This document shows, one piece after another, positions 29,621-38,791 of a stretch of 64,000 nucleotides of DNA. Source of the stretch: an uncultured Verrucomicrobiota bacterium (GTDB lineage Bacteria > Verrucomicrobiota > Kiritimatiellia > CAIQIC01 > Lenti-01). Each line of letters begins with the position of its first letter. Within the stretch, counting starts at the first letter, position 1. The stretch covers positions 1 through 64,000 of the forward strand of contig CALMBO010000027.1 in NCBI GenBank assembly GCA_937860055.1, given 5' to 3'. The position numbers and the translations under genes are program-made. The notes beneath the pieces are model-generated. The model was not told the origin of the DNA and did not search any database. It worked only from the letters and a program-made list of their open reading frames with translations.

Positions 29621-30466
29621 TTAGAAGAGCGTCTGGTAGGCCGGCGTGCTGTGGGCCTTGAGGTTCTGAAGGACGACGGCGATGTCGACCAGCTCGGGCT
29701 TGGAGCCGTTGGTGTAGGAAAAGACCTGGAGGCGTTCGGACCGGCTGCCGGGCTTGACGACGAAGACGGCGGGGGTCTTGTTGGCGCGGTATTCGGCGAT
29801 CAGCGCCTCGAGGGTGTCGTTGCCGCCGGCGACGGTGATCTCGAGCTTGATGTAGTTTTTCATGGCCTTGCGCCAATCCATGCTGTTCATGATGCCTTTT
29901 TCGAACCAGCTGCAGAGGCCCTTTTCATTGGAGACGTTGAGATTCCGGAAATAGACGAGCATGCAGGCGCCGGTTTTCTTCTGGAGATCGAGCAATTCGG
30001 CGTGATCCTTGGGGCTGTCGAACCACTTGGCCGGGATCTGGTCGAGGAGAGGGGCGTCGATGAGGGCTTTCTCTTCCGGCGTGGCGTTGGCGGGATAGGA
30101 CGAAGCGGACGGTGGATAGGGGGCGGGGACGGAGTTGGAGGAGAAAGAGGAGGTGCCGGTGGACGCGGCGTCGGGAGGAACGGCCGGCTCGCTGGGCGCG
30201 GGGTTGGTGGTGGCGAAAGAGAATTCGGGCGTGTTGGAGGAAACCGCCGGGGCGGCGGGCGTCACGGTGGCGGTGGAGTAGGGCGTGGCCGGCGCCGCGG
30301 CCGGGGAATCGGGAACCGGAGGGCGGACGGAGGGATCGGGACGTTCGAAGCGGGAACGGTCGAATTTCTTGCGCTCGAAATCGATGCGCTGCTGGGCGGA
30401 GGCGGGAGTCACAAAGGGGAGGGTGGCCAAGAAAAACAGAATTCCAATCCACGTGCGTTGCTCCAT
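29621..30466 (-). CDS. Exported thioredoxin-fold-like protein with Pro/Ser/Ala-rich linker
   Basis: Signal peptide MEQRTWIGILFFLATLPFVTPASAQ; C-terminal ACMLVYFRNLNVSNEKGLCSWFE...NKTPAVFVVKPGSRSERLQVFSY. Confidence 0.6.
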   Translation of the reverse strand: MEQRTWIGILFFLATLPFVTPASAQQRIDFERKKFDRSRFERPDPSVRPPVPDSPAAAPATPYSTATVTPAAPAVSSNTPEFSFATTNPAPSEPAVPPDAASTGTSSFSSNSVPAPYPPSASSYPANATPEEKALIDAPLLDQIPAKWFDSPKDHAELLDLQKKTGACMLVYFRNLNVSNEKGLCSWFEKGIMNSMDWRKAMKNYIKLEITVAGGNDTLEALIAEYRANKTPAVFVVKPGSRSERLQVFSYTNGSKPELVDIAVVLQNLKAHSTPAYQTLF

Positions 30467-30486
30467 GGAATACGCTCCTTCTCTGG

Positions 30487-31470
30487 TCATATCCACTTGT
30501 GGCGTTTCATGAACCAATAGAGGACGCCGATGAGGAGGCCATTGAGGGCCAGCATGTACAAATAGGCCCAGGGCCAAGAAGGCCAGTCCGTACTGGGCAT
30601 ATGCTGGATGTTCATGCCGTAGAAGCTGGTGACGATCAGGATCGGCATCGTGAGGGTGGCGAGAATGGTCAGGATCTTGATGACGCGGTTGACGGTCATC
30701 TGCTGGAGCGTGAGGTGAACTTGCAGGATGCTGGTCAGTGCTTCGCGATAGGTGTCGGCCAGATCGCTGATGCGCGAAAGGTTGTCCAGCAAGTCCCTCA
30801 GGTACGGCGTGACCGTGGACCGGATGGCCTTTGGAAATTCGCCATGCACCATGCGGGCGATGACGTCGCGTTGGGGAGCCATGATCTGGCGGAGCCGCTG
30901 GACCTCGCTCTGGAGATTGACCGCTTCCGAGAGGACGCTATTGGTTTCGCCCAGCAGGACGCGATGTTCGAGGGCGGCCAACTCGGCGGAAAGTTCGTCG
31001 AGCGCCGGCTGGTAGTTGTCGAAGAGGATGTCGAGGATCTGGTAGGCGAAGAGGTCGGGCGAACGAGGAAGGGCGTGGGTTTTCTTCTGGATGCGGTCGA
31101 TGGTGACGTTGATGCTGCGGAGGGGTTCGTCGTGGAACGTGACAAGGTAGTTGCGGCCAATGAACAGGTTGAGTTCCGTGGTCTGGAACACATGGAGGCT
31201 ATTGCTGTAGTCCACGGCATGGATGACCATGAAAATGTACTTTTCGTAGTCGTCGATCTTGGGGCGTTCGCTGACGGCCACGCAGTCTTCGATGGCGAGC
31301 GGATGGAAATCGAAAAGCGTTTCGAGGACGGCCTTGTTCTCTTCCGGGGTGCTTTTTTCCATGTCCACCCAAATCTGGACATTGTCGTCGTAAAGGACAA
31401 CGCGCAGGAGATCCAAGGAGAGATCCTGGTTGATCAACTTGCTTTGGCTGAAGACGAACGAACGAATCAT
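30487..31470 (-). CDS. corA: CorA-family magnesium/cobalt transporter
   Basis: 327 aa from MIRSFVFSQS; C-terminal TM signature YGMN (VTSFYGMNIQHMP). Confidence 0.94.
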   Translation of the reverse strand: MIRSFVFSQSKLINQDLSLDLLRVVLYDDNVQIWVDMEKSTPEENKAVLETLFDFHPLAIEDCVAVSERPKIDDYEKYIFMVIHAVDYSNSLHVFQTTELNLFIGRNYLVTFHDEPLRSINVTIDRIQKKTHALPRSPDLFAYQILDILFDNYQPALDELSAELAALEHRVLLGETNSVLSEAVNLQSEVQRLRQIMAPQRDVIARMVHGEFPKAIRSTVTPYLRDLLDNLSRISDLADTYREALTSILQVHLTLQQMTVNRVIKILTILATLTMPILIVTSFYGMNIQHMPSTDWPSWPWAYLYMLALNGLLIGVLYWFMKRHKWI

Positions 31471-31605
31471 GGGTATTCCACAATGCAAAAAGCATGCGGC
31501 AAGGAGGGCGGGAAGACAAGGCCGAAGTTGGGGAAAGGCGGGCGGAAAAGCGGGCGGGTCTGGGCTGGACAAGGCGGGGGCGGAGATGGCATATTTCCGC
31601 CTGAT

Positions 31606-32493
31606 ATGAGCGACGAAACCCCCAGTCCCGTCAACGCGGAAGTCGTCCAATTGCGGATGAAGGTCTTCCTGCGATCGCCCCTGCGCCGGAAGCTTCTGGC
31701 GCGGGCCATGCGCCTGCTGGACAAGGTGAACGGCCAGCAGGTGCTGGAGATGTCGGGCGACGATGCGGTCAGCGTCGCGATGCGGAACGCCGGCGGTGGA
31801 GGCGGAGGCTCCTGGAACAGCCTGGTGACCTCGGAGACGCAGGCGGAGCTTCTGGCGGAAGCGGGGATCGACCGCATCCACCTGGCGGAGCTGCCGCAGC
31901 TGCCTTTCGAAGAGGGCGCGTTCGACGCCGTCGTGGCCAGCGACATGCTGGAATATGTCGAGAAGCCGGCCGAGCTGATGGCCGAACTGCACCGGGTGAT
32001 GCGGTCCAAGACCCGCCTGATCCTGCATGTGCGGCGAAAGCGGCGCACGCTCGTGGAGCTCTTCCGGAAACTGTCGGGGCTGACGGATCCGACGCGGCCG
32101 ATGGTGCATCCGGGCTTCACCCCGACGGAGCTTTTCGACGTGCTGAAGGACGGGTTCGACGTGCAGGAAACGACAGGCTACGGCCGGTTTTTCATGGAAT
32201 TCGCCGGCCTGCTGGCGGAGCTGTTCGCGGGGCTGATTCCTTCCTCGTGCGAGCCGGCGGCGCTGAACGAGCGGCGGCTCCGGCGCGCGGCGGCCGTCTA
32301 TGCGGCCTTCACGCCGGTCTTCTGGCTGGCGGAGTTCCTGGATGCGGTGTTCTTCTTCCTGCCCGACCACCACATGGTCCTGCGCGCGAAGCGCCGGATG
32401 ATGTGGGTGCCGCGCGTGACGCCTCGCCTGCGCGACGGGCGCAGCATCGCCGAGGCGGCGCTGGGCGCCAAAATCGGCACCGCCGCGGAATAG
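31606..32493 (+). CDS. Class I SAM-dependent methyltransferase
   Basis: VLEMSGDDAVSVAMRN, LPFEEGAFDAVVASDMLEYVEKPAELMAELHRVMRSKTRLILHV. Confidence 0.8.
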   Translation: MSDETPSPVNAEVVQLRMKVFLRSPLRRKLLARAMRLLDKVNGQQVLEMSGDDAVSVAMRNAGGGGGGSWNSLVTSETQAELLAEAGIDRIHLAELPQLPFEEGAFDAVVASDMLEYVEKPAELMAELHRVMRSKTRLILHVRRKRRTLVELFRKLSGLTDPTRPMVHPGFTPTELFDVLKDGFDVQETTGYGRFFMEFAGLLAELFAGLIPSSCEPAALNERRLRRAAAVYAAFTPVFWLAEFLDAVFFFLPDHHMVLRAKRRMMWVPRVTPRLRDGRSIAEAALGAKIGTAAE

Positions 32494-32654
32494 GCCGGGG
32501 AGGCGGCGCAAGGGGGTGGGCCCACGGAATCCACTTCCAAGTTCAACCCTCCGCCTTCACGAGGATTGAAGCCCGGATGATCTCTCCGGAATGTCCTGCG
32601 GATTGACGGGGGGCGCGGATTGGGCTTCAATTCCGCTCAAATGGGAGAGAAAAG

Positions 32655-33134
32655 ATGAACCGACTGATCTGGATGCTGGCATTTCTGGCATGGGGCGAGA
32701 TGGGAACCCGGGCGGACGTGACGGAACCGGCGGCGCCGCCGCCGTCTTCGCCGGTGGAAGAGCTGGTGGTGGACGTGACCTGCATCGTTCCCGCGGCGGG
32801 GCCCGCCGTGGAACGGGGGAGACTGGTGGCGCGGTTTTTCGAATACGACCCCCGCATTGCGGACCGGGCCGCCACGGAATTGGCGCGGGTCGAACTGTCG
32901 GGCATTTCCCACCGGACGGGGGAGGAAACCGTCCTGCGCTTCCCCTGCGCGGGGCGAACGTCCGCCCGAAAGGCATACTACCTCACTGCGGCCATCTATC
33001 CCGAAGGGGCAGGCGCAGACAGCGCCGGACTGTATTTCATCAACGGGTTCCAGCGGGTGCTGACCACGGGGAGCCGGGAGAGCCTGACGGTGACCCTGAC
33101 CCCGGTGGGTGCGGCGGAGGAGCCCACGAACTAG
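32655..33134 (+). CDS. Hypothetical exported protein
   Basis: 159 aa; signal peptide MNRLIWMLAFLAWGEMGTRA; no recognised family. Confidence 0.55.
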   Translation: MNRLIWMLAFLAWGEMGTRADVTEPAAPPPSSPVEELVVDVTCIVPAAGPAVERGRLVARFFEYDPRIADRAATELARVELSGISHRTGEETVLRFPCAGRTSARKAYYLTAAIYPEGAGADSAGLYFINGFQRVLTTGSRESLTVTLTPVGAAEEPTN

Positions 33135-33212
33135 CGGGGAGGGGTTTTCCCACTTGCCGCGGCGGAGCGGAAGGCACAGACTGGATATTCGAGTAGAAAA
33201 GGAAGACATTCC

Positions 33213-34700
33213 ATGAAAACCATCCGGTTTGCCCACGCCTTTCTTGTTGCCGCGGCTTCCCTGCTTTCCGCCGCTTCTGCGGATACTCACTATGTGGATA
33301 TCGCGAGCCCCGCGCCGGATGCGCCCTACACGAACTGGGGCAAGGCCTCCCTGTCCATCCAGTCGGCCATCAACGCGGCATCGAACGGCGACGAGATCCT
33401 CGTGGCGCCCGGCACCTATCTGCTGACCGGCAGCGCGCTGTACATCCCCCCGGAGAAGGCCCTGGTGCTGCGGAGCACGCAGAGCCGGGCCGCCATCATC
33501 GATGCGCAGGGGTTGAGCCAGGGGCTTTTGATCCAAGGCACCAACAGCCTGATCGAGGGATTCACTGTTCGCAACGGCCTCCGGGGGCTCGGCTATGGCG
33601 GAGGCATTTCCATCGGACGGGACTGCACTGTTCGCGACTGCCTGGTCATCAGCAACCGTTCCTCCGCCGGCGGCGGCATCATGATCAATGGTGAAGCCAC
33701 CAACGCGCTGGTGGAAGATTGCACGGTCGAGGGGAACATCGCCACCAATGGGCCCGGCGGAGGAATCGTGATCTACGACAATTCGCGCGGCCGGGTCCAC
33801 CGTTGCGTGATCTCCGGCAACACGGCGGCCACCTATGGGGGGGGCGTCTGGATCGACCGGAAGGGAACGGTTTCGAATTGCTGGGTCATGGGGAACGAGG
33901 CGGAGGGGGAAGACGGCGGTGGCGTCTACATGGCGTGCCAGGGATCGACGAATCCATCGTGGCTGGTGAATTCCGTGATTGCCGGGAATTCCGCAGCGCG
34001 ATACGGCGGCGGGGTCTATTCCTCCGGACCGGCGGGGACGCTGTCGCCGGTGGTCAATTGCACGATTGTGTCCAATACGGCGGGCGCCGACGGCGGTGGG
34101 GTGTTCGCCTACACGACGCGGTTCATCAACGACATCATCTATTTCAATTCCGCGCCGACCAACGCCAACCTGAACGCGCACGATTCCATCTTGTCCTGCA
34201 TCATCAGCAACTGCTGCACGACTTCGAATTATTTCTGGCCGAACATCACCAATGCGCCGGCGTTCGTGGATGCGGTGGCGATGGATTTCCGGCTGGCGAC
34301 GGCTTCGTTCTGCATCGACGCGGGAACGACCAACAGCGCTCCGGGGGACGACATCGATGGAAACCCGCGGCCCCGGATCGGCAAACCGGGGATGCTGATC
34401 ACGAACTGCGACATGGGGGCCCACGAGTACGGGTTCCATTTCAACGAAATCCGGACGATTTTCACCAATTCCGTCCAGGTCCAGTGGGATGTCCAGGACC
34501 GGGGCATCTACCGGCTGCAGGCGGCGACGAACGCGGCGGACGATCCCCTGAGCCCATCCTGGGGGACCGTGGTGGCCTACACCAACGGCGGGATGGCGGC
34601 CGGCCAATTCCAGGTGTATACGCAGACGGTATCGCCGCCGGGGGCGATGCCCGGCCACGCCTTGTTCCGCCTGCAAGTCGGGCATACAATGGTCAAGTAG
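33213..34700 (+). CDS. Secreted right-handed parallel beta-helix (Pmp/choice-of-anchor-like) protein
   Basis: Signal peptide; repeated GGGISIGRDCTVRDCLVISNRSSAGGGIMI / GGGVWIDRKGTVSNCWVMGNEAEGEDGGGVYM / GGGVYSSGPAGTLSPVVNCTIVSNTAGADGGGVF. Confidence 0.85.
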   Translation: MKTIRFAHAFLVAAASLLSAASADTHYVDIASPAPDAPYTNWGKASLSIQSAINAASNGDEILVAPGTYLLTGSALYIPPEKALVLRSTQSRAAIIDAQGLSQGLLIQGTNSLIEGFTVRNGLRGLGYGGGISIGRDCTVRDCLVISNRSSAGGGIMINGEATNALVEDCTVEGNIATNGPGGGIVIYDNSRGRVHRCVISGNTAATYGGGVWIDRKGTVSNCWVMGNEAEGEDGGGVYMACQGSTNPSWLVNSVIAGNSAARYGGGVYSSGPAGTLSPVVNCTIVSNTAGADGGGVFAYTTRFINDIIYFNSAPTNANLNAHDSILSCIISNCCTTSNYFWPNITNAPAFVDAVAMDFRLATASFCIDAGTTNSAPGDDIDGNPRPRIGKPGMLITNCDMGAHEYGFHFNEIRTIFTNSVQVQWDVQDRGIYRLQAATNAADDPLSPSWGTVVAYTNGGMAAGQFQVYTQTVSPPGAMPGHALFRLQVGHTMVK

Positions 34701-34711
34701 GGCGGGCATCG

Positions 34712-35494
34712 ATGTCTCGGCATCCCGGCGAGGAAACGGGCGTCCACGGAACCGGCTGGGCGCAGGTCCATGGCGGCTATTTTTCGGATCCGGAAGTGGC
34801 ACGACCGCTGGTGGAGGCGGTTTGCCGGCTCTGGGGCGAATCGCATCCGGAGGTGATCGTGGATCTGGGGGGCGGCACGGGTTTTCTGCTTTCGCAGTTG
34901 CGGAAGGCCGGCATCGGCGATGCGACCGCGATGGTGGATATCGATTGTTCGGATGCCCAGCTCGGAATGCTCCATGGATCGGGCCTGTCTTCCGTCCGCG
35001 GTTCGGTGGATCGATTCCGCCGCGCCGAGGTGGTGTCCGCCGGGAAGAAGGCGCTTTTTGCGATGCGATCGGTCCTGCATTACGCGGGAGAGGGGGGACT
35101 GACGCCGCTGCTGGCGCATCTGCGCGCGCAAGCGGAGGAGGGGGAACGCTGGGTGCACCAGACCGCCTGTTTCGAACGGGAGGAGGACGCCGCGTGCCTG
35201 AACGCGCTCTACCGGAAGATGCGCACGGGGAAGTGGTATCCGACCGTCGCCGGGCTGCGCGATCGCCTGATCTCCGCCGGTTGGCAGGTCGACGAGGTCC
35301 GTCCGGCGCCCACGCTGCTGCTGGAATCCGGTGAACTCGGCCGCCGCTATGGATTGACGCAGGCCGATCTCCGGCGCATCCGGGAGGAAATGGCGGCGGA
35401 ATTCGGCGCAAAACGGGACGTGTTCCGGCTTGTGCCGGATGGATTCCAGGCCGACCTCCACTACCGCATCTTCGTTTGCAGGGCGATATCCTGA
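34712..35494 (+). CDS. SAM-dependent methyltransferase-like protein
   Basis: VIVDLGGGTGFLLSQLRKAGIGDATAMVDIDCSDAQ. Confidence 0.78.
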   Translation: MSRHPGEETGVHGTGWAQVHGGYFSDPEVARPLVEAVCRLWGESHPEVIVDLGGGTGFLLSQLRKAGIGDATAMVDIDCSDAQLGMLHGSGLSSVRGSVDRFRRAEVVSAGKKALFAMRSVLHYAGEGGLTPLLAHLRAQAEEGERWVHQTACFEREEDAACLNALYRKMRTGKWYPTVAGLRDRLISAGWQVDEVRPAPTLLLESGELGRRYGLTQADLRRIREEMAAEFGAKRDVFRLVPDGFQADLHYRIFVCRAIS

Positions 35495-35504
35495 AAAGGA
35501 AGGC

Positions 35505-35540
35505 CCCGCGCCGGGGGAGGCACGGGGCCTTGGAGCCGGC
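35505..35540. terminator. Bidirectional-type hairpin between convergent genes
   Basis: aaGGCCCCGcgccgggggaggcaCGGGGCCtt. Confidence 0.6.
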
Positions 35541-35546
35541 GCCGGG

Positions 35547-35918
35547 CTACTGCCGATTCAAGACCACGGTATCCCCGTCATCCAGAATGGTGAGCGTGTC
35601 GCCGCTGATGGTGTAGGGGATGGTGTCTGTTTCGGTCGGCGAGGTCACCGTCAGGATGCCGTCGGATGTGCTCCAGACGGCGGCATAGGATTCGACCTGT
35701 CCGCCGATGATCGTCGTCGCCTCGGCGGTTCCGTCGTCATGGAAGGTCATCACCACCGACATGCCTTCCGGAATGGGCTGGCCATTCAAGGATACCGCCT
35801 CCCATGTGCCGACCAGCGGGTCGCTGTCGCCATCATCGTCGCTGCCGCCGCATCCGGTCGACCCGAGCCCCACCGCCATCCCCACCGCGAGAACCAGGAA
35901 TCCGTTCATCCACTTCAT
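35547..35918 (-). CDS. Small lipoprotein, lipocalin-like
   Basis: Lipobox GLGSTGCGGS; PLVGTWEAVSLNGQPIPEG...TLTILDDGDTVVLNRQ. Confidence 0.7.
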   Translation of the reverse strand: MKWMNGFLVLAVGMAVGLGSTGCGGSDDDGDSDPLVGTWEAVSLNGQPIPEGMSVVMTFHDDGTAEATTIIGGQVESYAAVWSTSDGILTVTSPTETDTIPYTISGDTLTILDDGDTVVLNRQ

Positions 35919-36082
35919 GGTGATTTCTCCTTGGATCGTTTGTTGTTTTCACATGGGAGGGGGTGTCTCATCCCTCCACGGGAAAATGTTCCTGCTTTCC
36001 CTCCGGACAGACAAGGGGAAAGTCTCGGAATCATGGATTTCCCCCTTTACATGGATGAAAACGCGCCTGTAGGGTGGCGGCC

Positions 36083-37888
36083 ATGCGGTGCGGGAACCAG
36101 ATTGTGGCGGGAGCCTTGTGCGGCTTCGGGTTATGGGCGGGAACGGCCCTGGCGGATGCCCGCATCGCGGAGGTCCGCACCGACCGGGCCCGGTATGCGC
36201 CCGGGGACATCGCCCGCATTTCCATCGACATCGCCAACGATGCTGCCGGCCCTTTCCGGGGCGAATTGCGCCTTTCCATCCGGCACCTCGGCGATTCCGT
36301 GGCGATGTTGACCCGTCCGGTTCCCCTGGAAGCGGGCGAGTCGCTGACCCGCACACTGGATTGGCCGGTGCCAACGCAAGACTTCATCGGCTATGGGATC
36401 GACGCCGACCTGGTTTCCGGCCGACACGTGGTCGACCGGGCGTCGAACGCCTTGGACGCCAGCTCCGACTGGCGGAAGTTCCCCCGCTACGGCTTCTTCT
36501 CCGACTATGGATCCGACCAGACGGCGGAGGAGATCGACCGGCGCGCGAAGGAACTGGCCCGCTACCACATCGGCGCCGTGCAATTCTACGACTGGATGTT
36601 CACGCACGACCGCCTGGTGGCGCGGAACCCGGACGGGACCTTGGCGAGGGAATGGAAGGACTGGACAGGGCGCACCATCGTGGCGGAAACCCTGCGGCGC
36701 AAGGTGGCGGCGGCGCACCGGCAGGGCATGAAGGCGCTGGCCTACAGCCTGATGTACGGGGACAGCGGAAGCGACCGGCCGGAACATCTCGAATGGGCGG
36801 CCTTTCGCGGACCGTTCCAGACCGAATGGCAGGACGTGGAAAGCCATCCGCCGACCAACGCCTTCCTTTTCGTGATGGATGTGACCCACCCGGAATGGAG
36901 GAGGCATCTCTTCGGAGAACTGAACGAAGCGTTCCGGATCTTCGGATTCGACGGCCTGCATCTCGACAATCTCGGCGGGCGCCGGCTGTACCGGTACAAC
37001 TCCGATTCCGGGATCCAGGAGAGAGACGCTTTTCCGGCGTTCATTGCGGCGGCCAAGCGGGCCTTTCCGGGGTTGACCGTTCTTCACAACGATGTGATGG
37101 GCAACTACCGGGACGAGATGGCGCAATCGGAGGCGGATGCCTACTACCAGGAGGTCTGGTGGCGCGAAACCTACCAGGAATTGCGCGACATCATCCTCGA
37201 TGCCCAGGCGAAATCCGGTGGCGGCAAGCAGGTGGTCCTGGCGGCTTATGTCCACAAGTACGATCCGCCGCCGGAATGGATCGACGATGCGACCGTTCGC
37301 CTGCTCGACGCGGCCATCTTCGCCAACGGCGGCTTCCACCTGGAACTGGGCGAGGGGGAGGAAATGCTCGTGCATGAATATTTCCCCATCCACCAGCCCC
37401 GGATGCGGCCGGCCTTGAAGCGGGCCGTGCGCGACCTGTACGATTTCCATGTGCGGTACCAGAACCTGCTGGCGTTCAGTCCGGAAGGGAATCTGTGCGA
37501 CGGGACTCCCGGAGCCCGCCTCTCCAGCGATACCCATGTATTGGACAAGAATGCCAGCTCCGAGAGCATCTGGACCGTGGTCAAGGTGCGCGACGGGGAA
37601 TACGATGCCGTGAGCCTGATCAACCTGTTTGGCGTGGACACCCAATGGCGGAACCGGAGCGATCCGCCGAGCGTGCAGCGGAACATCCGGCTGAAATATC
37701 ACCTCGACCGGCCGGTTCGCAAGGCCTGGCTGGCCACTCCCGACGACGGGACGGGCCGCCCGCAGGCGTTGGAATTCGCCGAGGGGAGGGACGAACACGG
37801 CTATTTTGTCGAAGTGGAGGCGCCGCGGCTCGAATATTGGGATTTGTTGATTTTCGACAAACGGGATAAGATTGAGTCAGTCAAATGA
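36083..37888 (+). CDS. Exported GH66-like glycoside hydrolase (dextranase / cycloisomaltooligosaccharide glucanotransferase family)
   Basis: Signal peptide; RYGFFSDYGSDQTAEEIDRRAKELARYHIGAVQFYDWMFTHDRLV; GMKALAYSLMYGDSGSD; FGFDGLHLDNLGGRRLY. Confidence 0.8.
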   Translation: MRCGNQIVAGALCGFGLWAGTALADARIAEVRTDRARYAPGDIARISIDIANDAAGPFRGELRLSIRHLGDSVAMLTRPVPLEAGESLTRTLDWPVPTQDFIGYGIDADLVSGRHVVDRASNALDASSDWRKFPRYGFFSDYGSDQTAEEIDRRAKELARYHIGAVQFYDWMFTHDRLVARNPDGTLAREWKDWTGRTIVAETLRRKVAAAHRQGMKALAYSLMYGDSGSDRPEHLEWAAFRGPFQTEWQDVESHPPTNAFLFVMDVTHPEWRRHLFGELNEAFRIFGFDGLHLDNLGGRRLYRYNSDSGIQERDAFPAFIAAAKRAFPGLTVLHNDVMGNYRDEMAQSEADAYYQEVWWRETYQELRDIILDAQAKSGGGKQVVLAAYVHKYDPPPEWIDDATVRLLDAAIFANGGFHLELGEGEEMLVHEYFPIHQPRMRPALKRAVRDLYDFHVRYQNLLAFSPEGNLCDGTPGARLSSDTHVLDKNASSESIWTVVKVRDGEYDAVSLINLFGVDTQWRNRSDPPSVQRNIRLKYHLDRPVRKAWLATPDDGTGRPQALEFAEGRDEHGYFVEVEAPRLEYWDLLIFDKRDKIESVK

Positions 37889-37904
37889 TTGGGAGGTTGT
37901 CCAT

Positions 37905-38288
37905 ATGAGCATCCAGACAGGCCGCCTTTTCCGGTGGTGCGGTGTTTTGGCGGTTTCCCTGGCGGCGGGATGGGCCGCAGGCTGCGACGATTCCGAGTTC
38001 GATCGCGATCCTCCGGAGGGGCAGGGATCCCTGATCGTGGACAACTACACGGGGGACCGGGTCCGGGTCTACATCGACGGGGAACAAGTCGAGAGCGTGT
38101 CCGCAGGGGATCACGAGTACTACGACCGGGATCCGGGCGTCTACCGCGTGGCGCTGGACGGAGACGACACCAACCGCTCCTGGGCGGGCGACGTGGACAT
38201 CCTCGAAAACCGCCGCACCGTGCTGGAAGTGCGCGGTGCGGCGTTCGACTACGAAGATTACGACATCCGGATCTATTTCGACGACTGA
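37905..38288 (+). CDS. Small hypothetical lipoprotein
   Basis: 127 aa; lipobox-like AAGWAAGCDDS; GSLIVDNYTGDRVRVYIDGEQVESVSAGDHEYYDRDPGVYRV. Confidence 0.65.
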   Translation: MSIQTGRLFRWCGVLAVSLAAGWAAGCDDSEFDRDPPEGQGSLIVDNYTGDRVRVYIDGEQVESVSAGDHEYYDRDPGVYRVALDGDDTNRSWAGDVDILENRRTVLEVRGAAFDYEDYDIRIYFDD

Positions 38289-38666
38289 TCAGCGCGACAG
38301 GTTGGCGGTCCAGACTTCGCCGTCGCCCGAGATCGTTCCGGAAGCGGAATCGCCTTCGAATTCAAGCCGGAGCACCCATCCATCCGCATCGACCGCGCTG
38401 AGCACGCCCTCGATGTAGGAGCCGGTGTACGACCAGGAGGTTCCGTCAAAGGTATAGGAGCCGAAAATGTCCTGGCCGCTTTGCCCGATGGTCCAGCTTT
38501 CCTGCAGGGTGCTGCCGTCCTCGCTGTAGAACGCGCAGGCCCACGTGCCGGTGATATTCGCCGGCGCATCCTCGTCCTCGTCATCGTCTTCGCACCCGGT
38601 CAATCCCATCGCTGCCACGACGCACAGCATGGACACGAACAGCATTTTCAACCAGAACCGCTTCAT
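38289..38666 (-). CDS. Small lipoprotein
   Basis: 125 aa from MKRFWLKML; lipobox MGLTGCEDDDEDED; NITGTWACAFYSEDGSTLQESWTIGQSG. Confidence 0.65.
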   Translation of the reverse strand: MKRFWLKMLFVSMLCVVAAMGLTGCEDDDEDEDAPANITGTWACAFYSEDGSTLQESWTIGQSGQDIFGSYTFDGTSWSYTGSYIEGVLSAVDADGWVLRLEFEGDSASGTISGDGEVWTANLSR

Positions 38667-38791
38667 TGCTTGCTCCTTTCGAGGGGGGAGATGTTGTGCT
38701 CCCACAGCACAGATGCTGGGACGATTCCCCGGCGAGAGCAAGCGGAAAACGGCGGCTAACCGATTTTTAGCCGCGAGGCTGGCTGGCCGGC

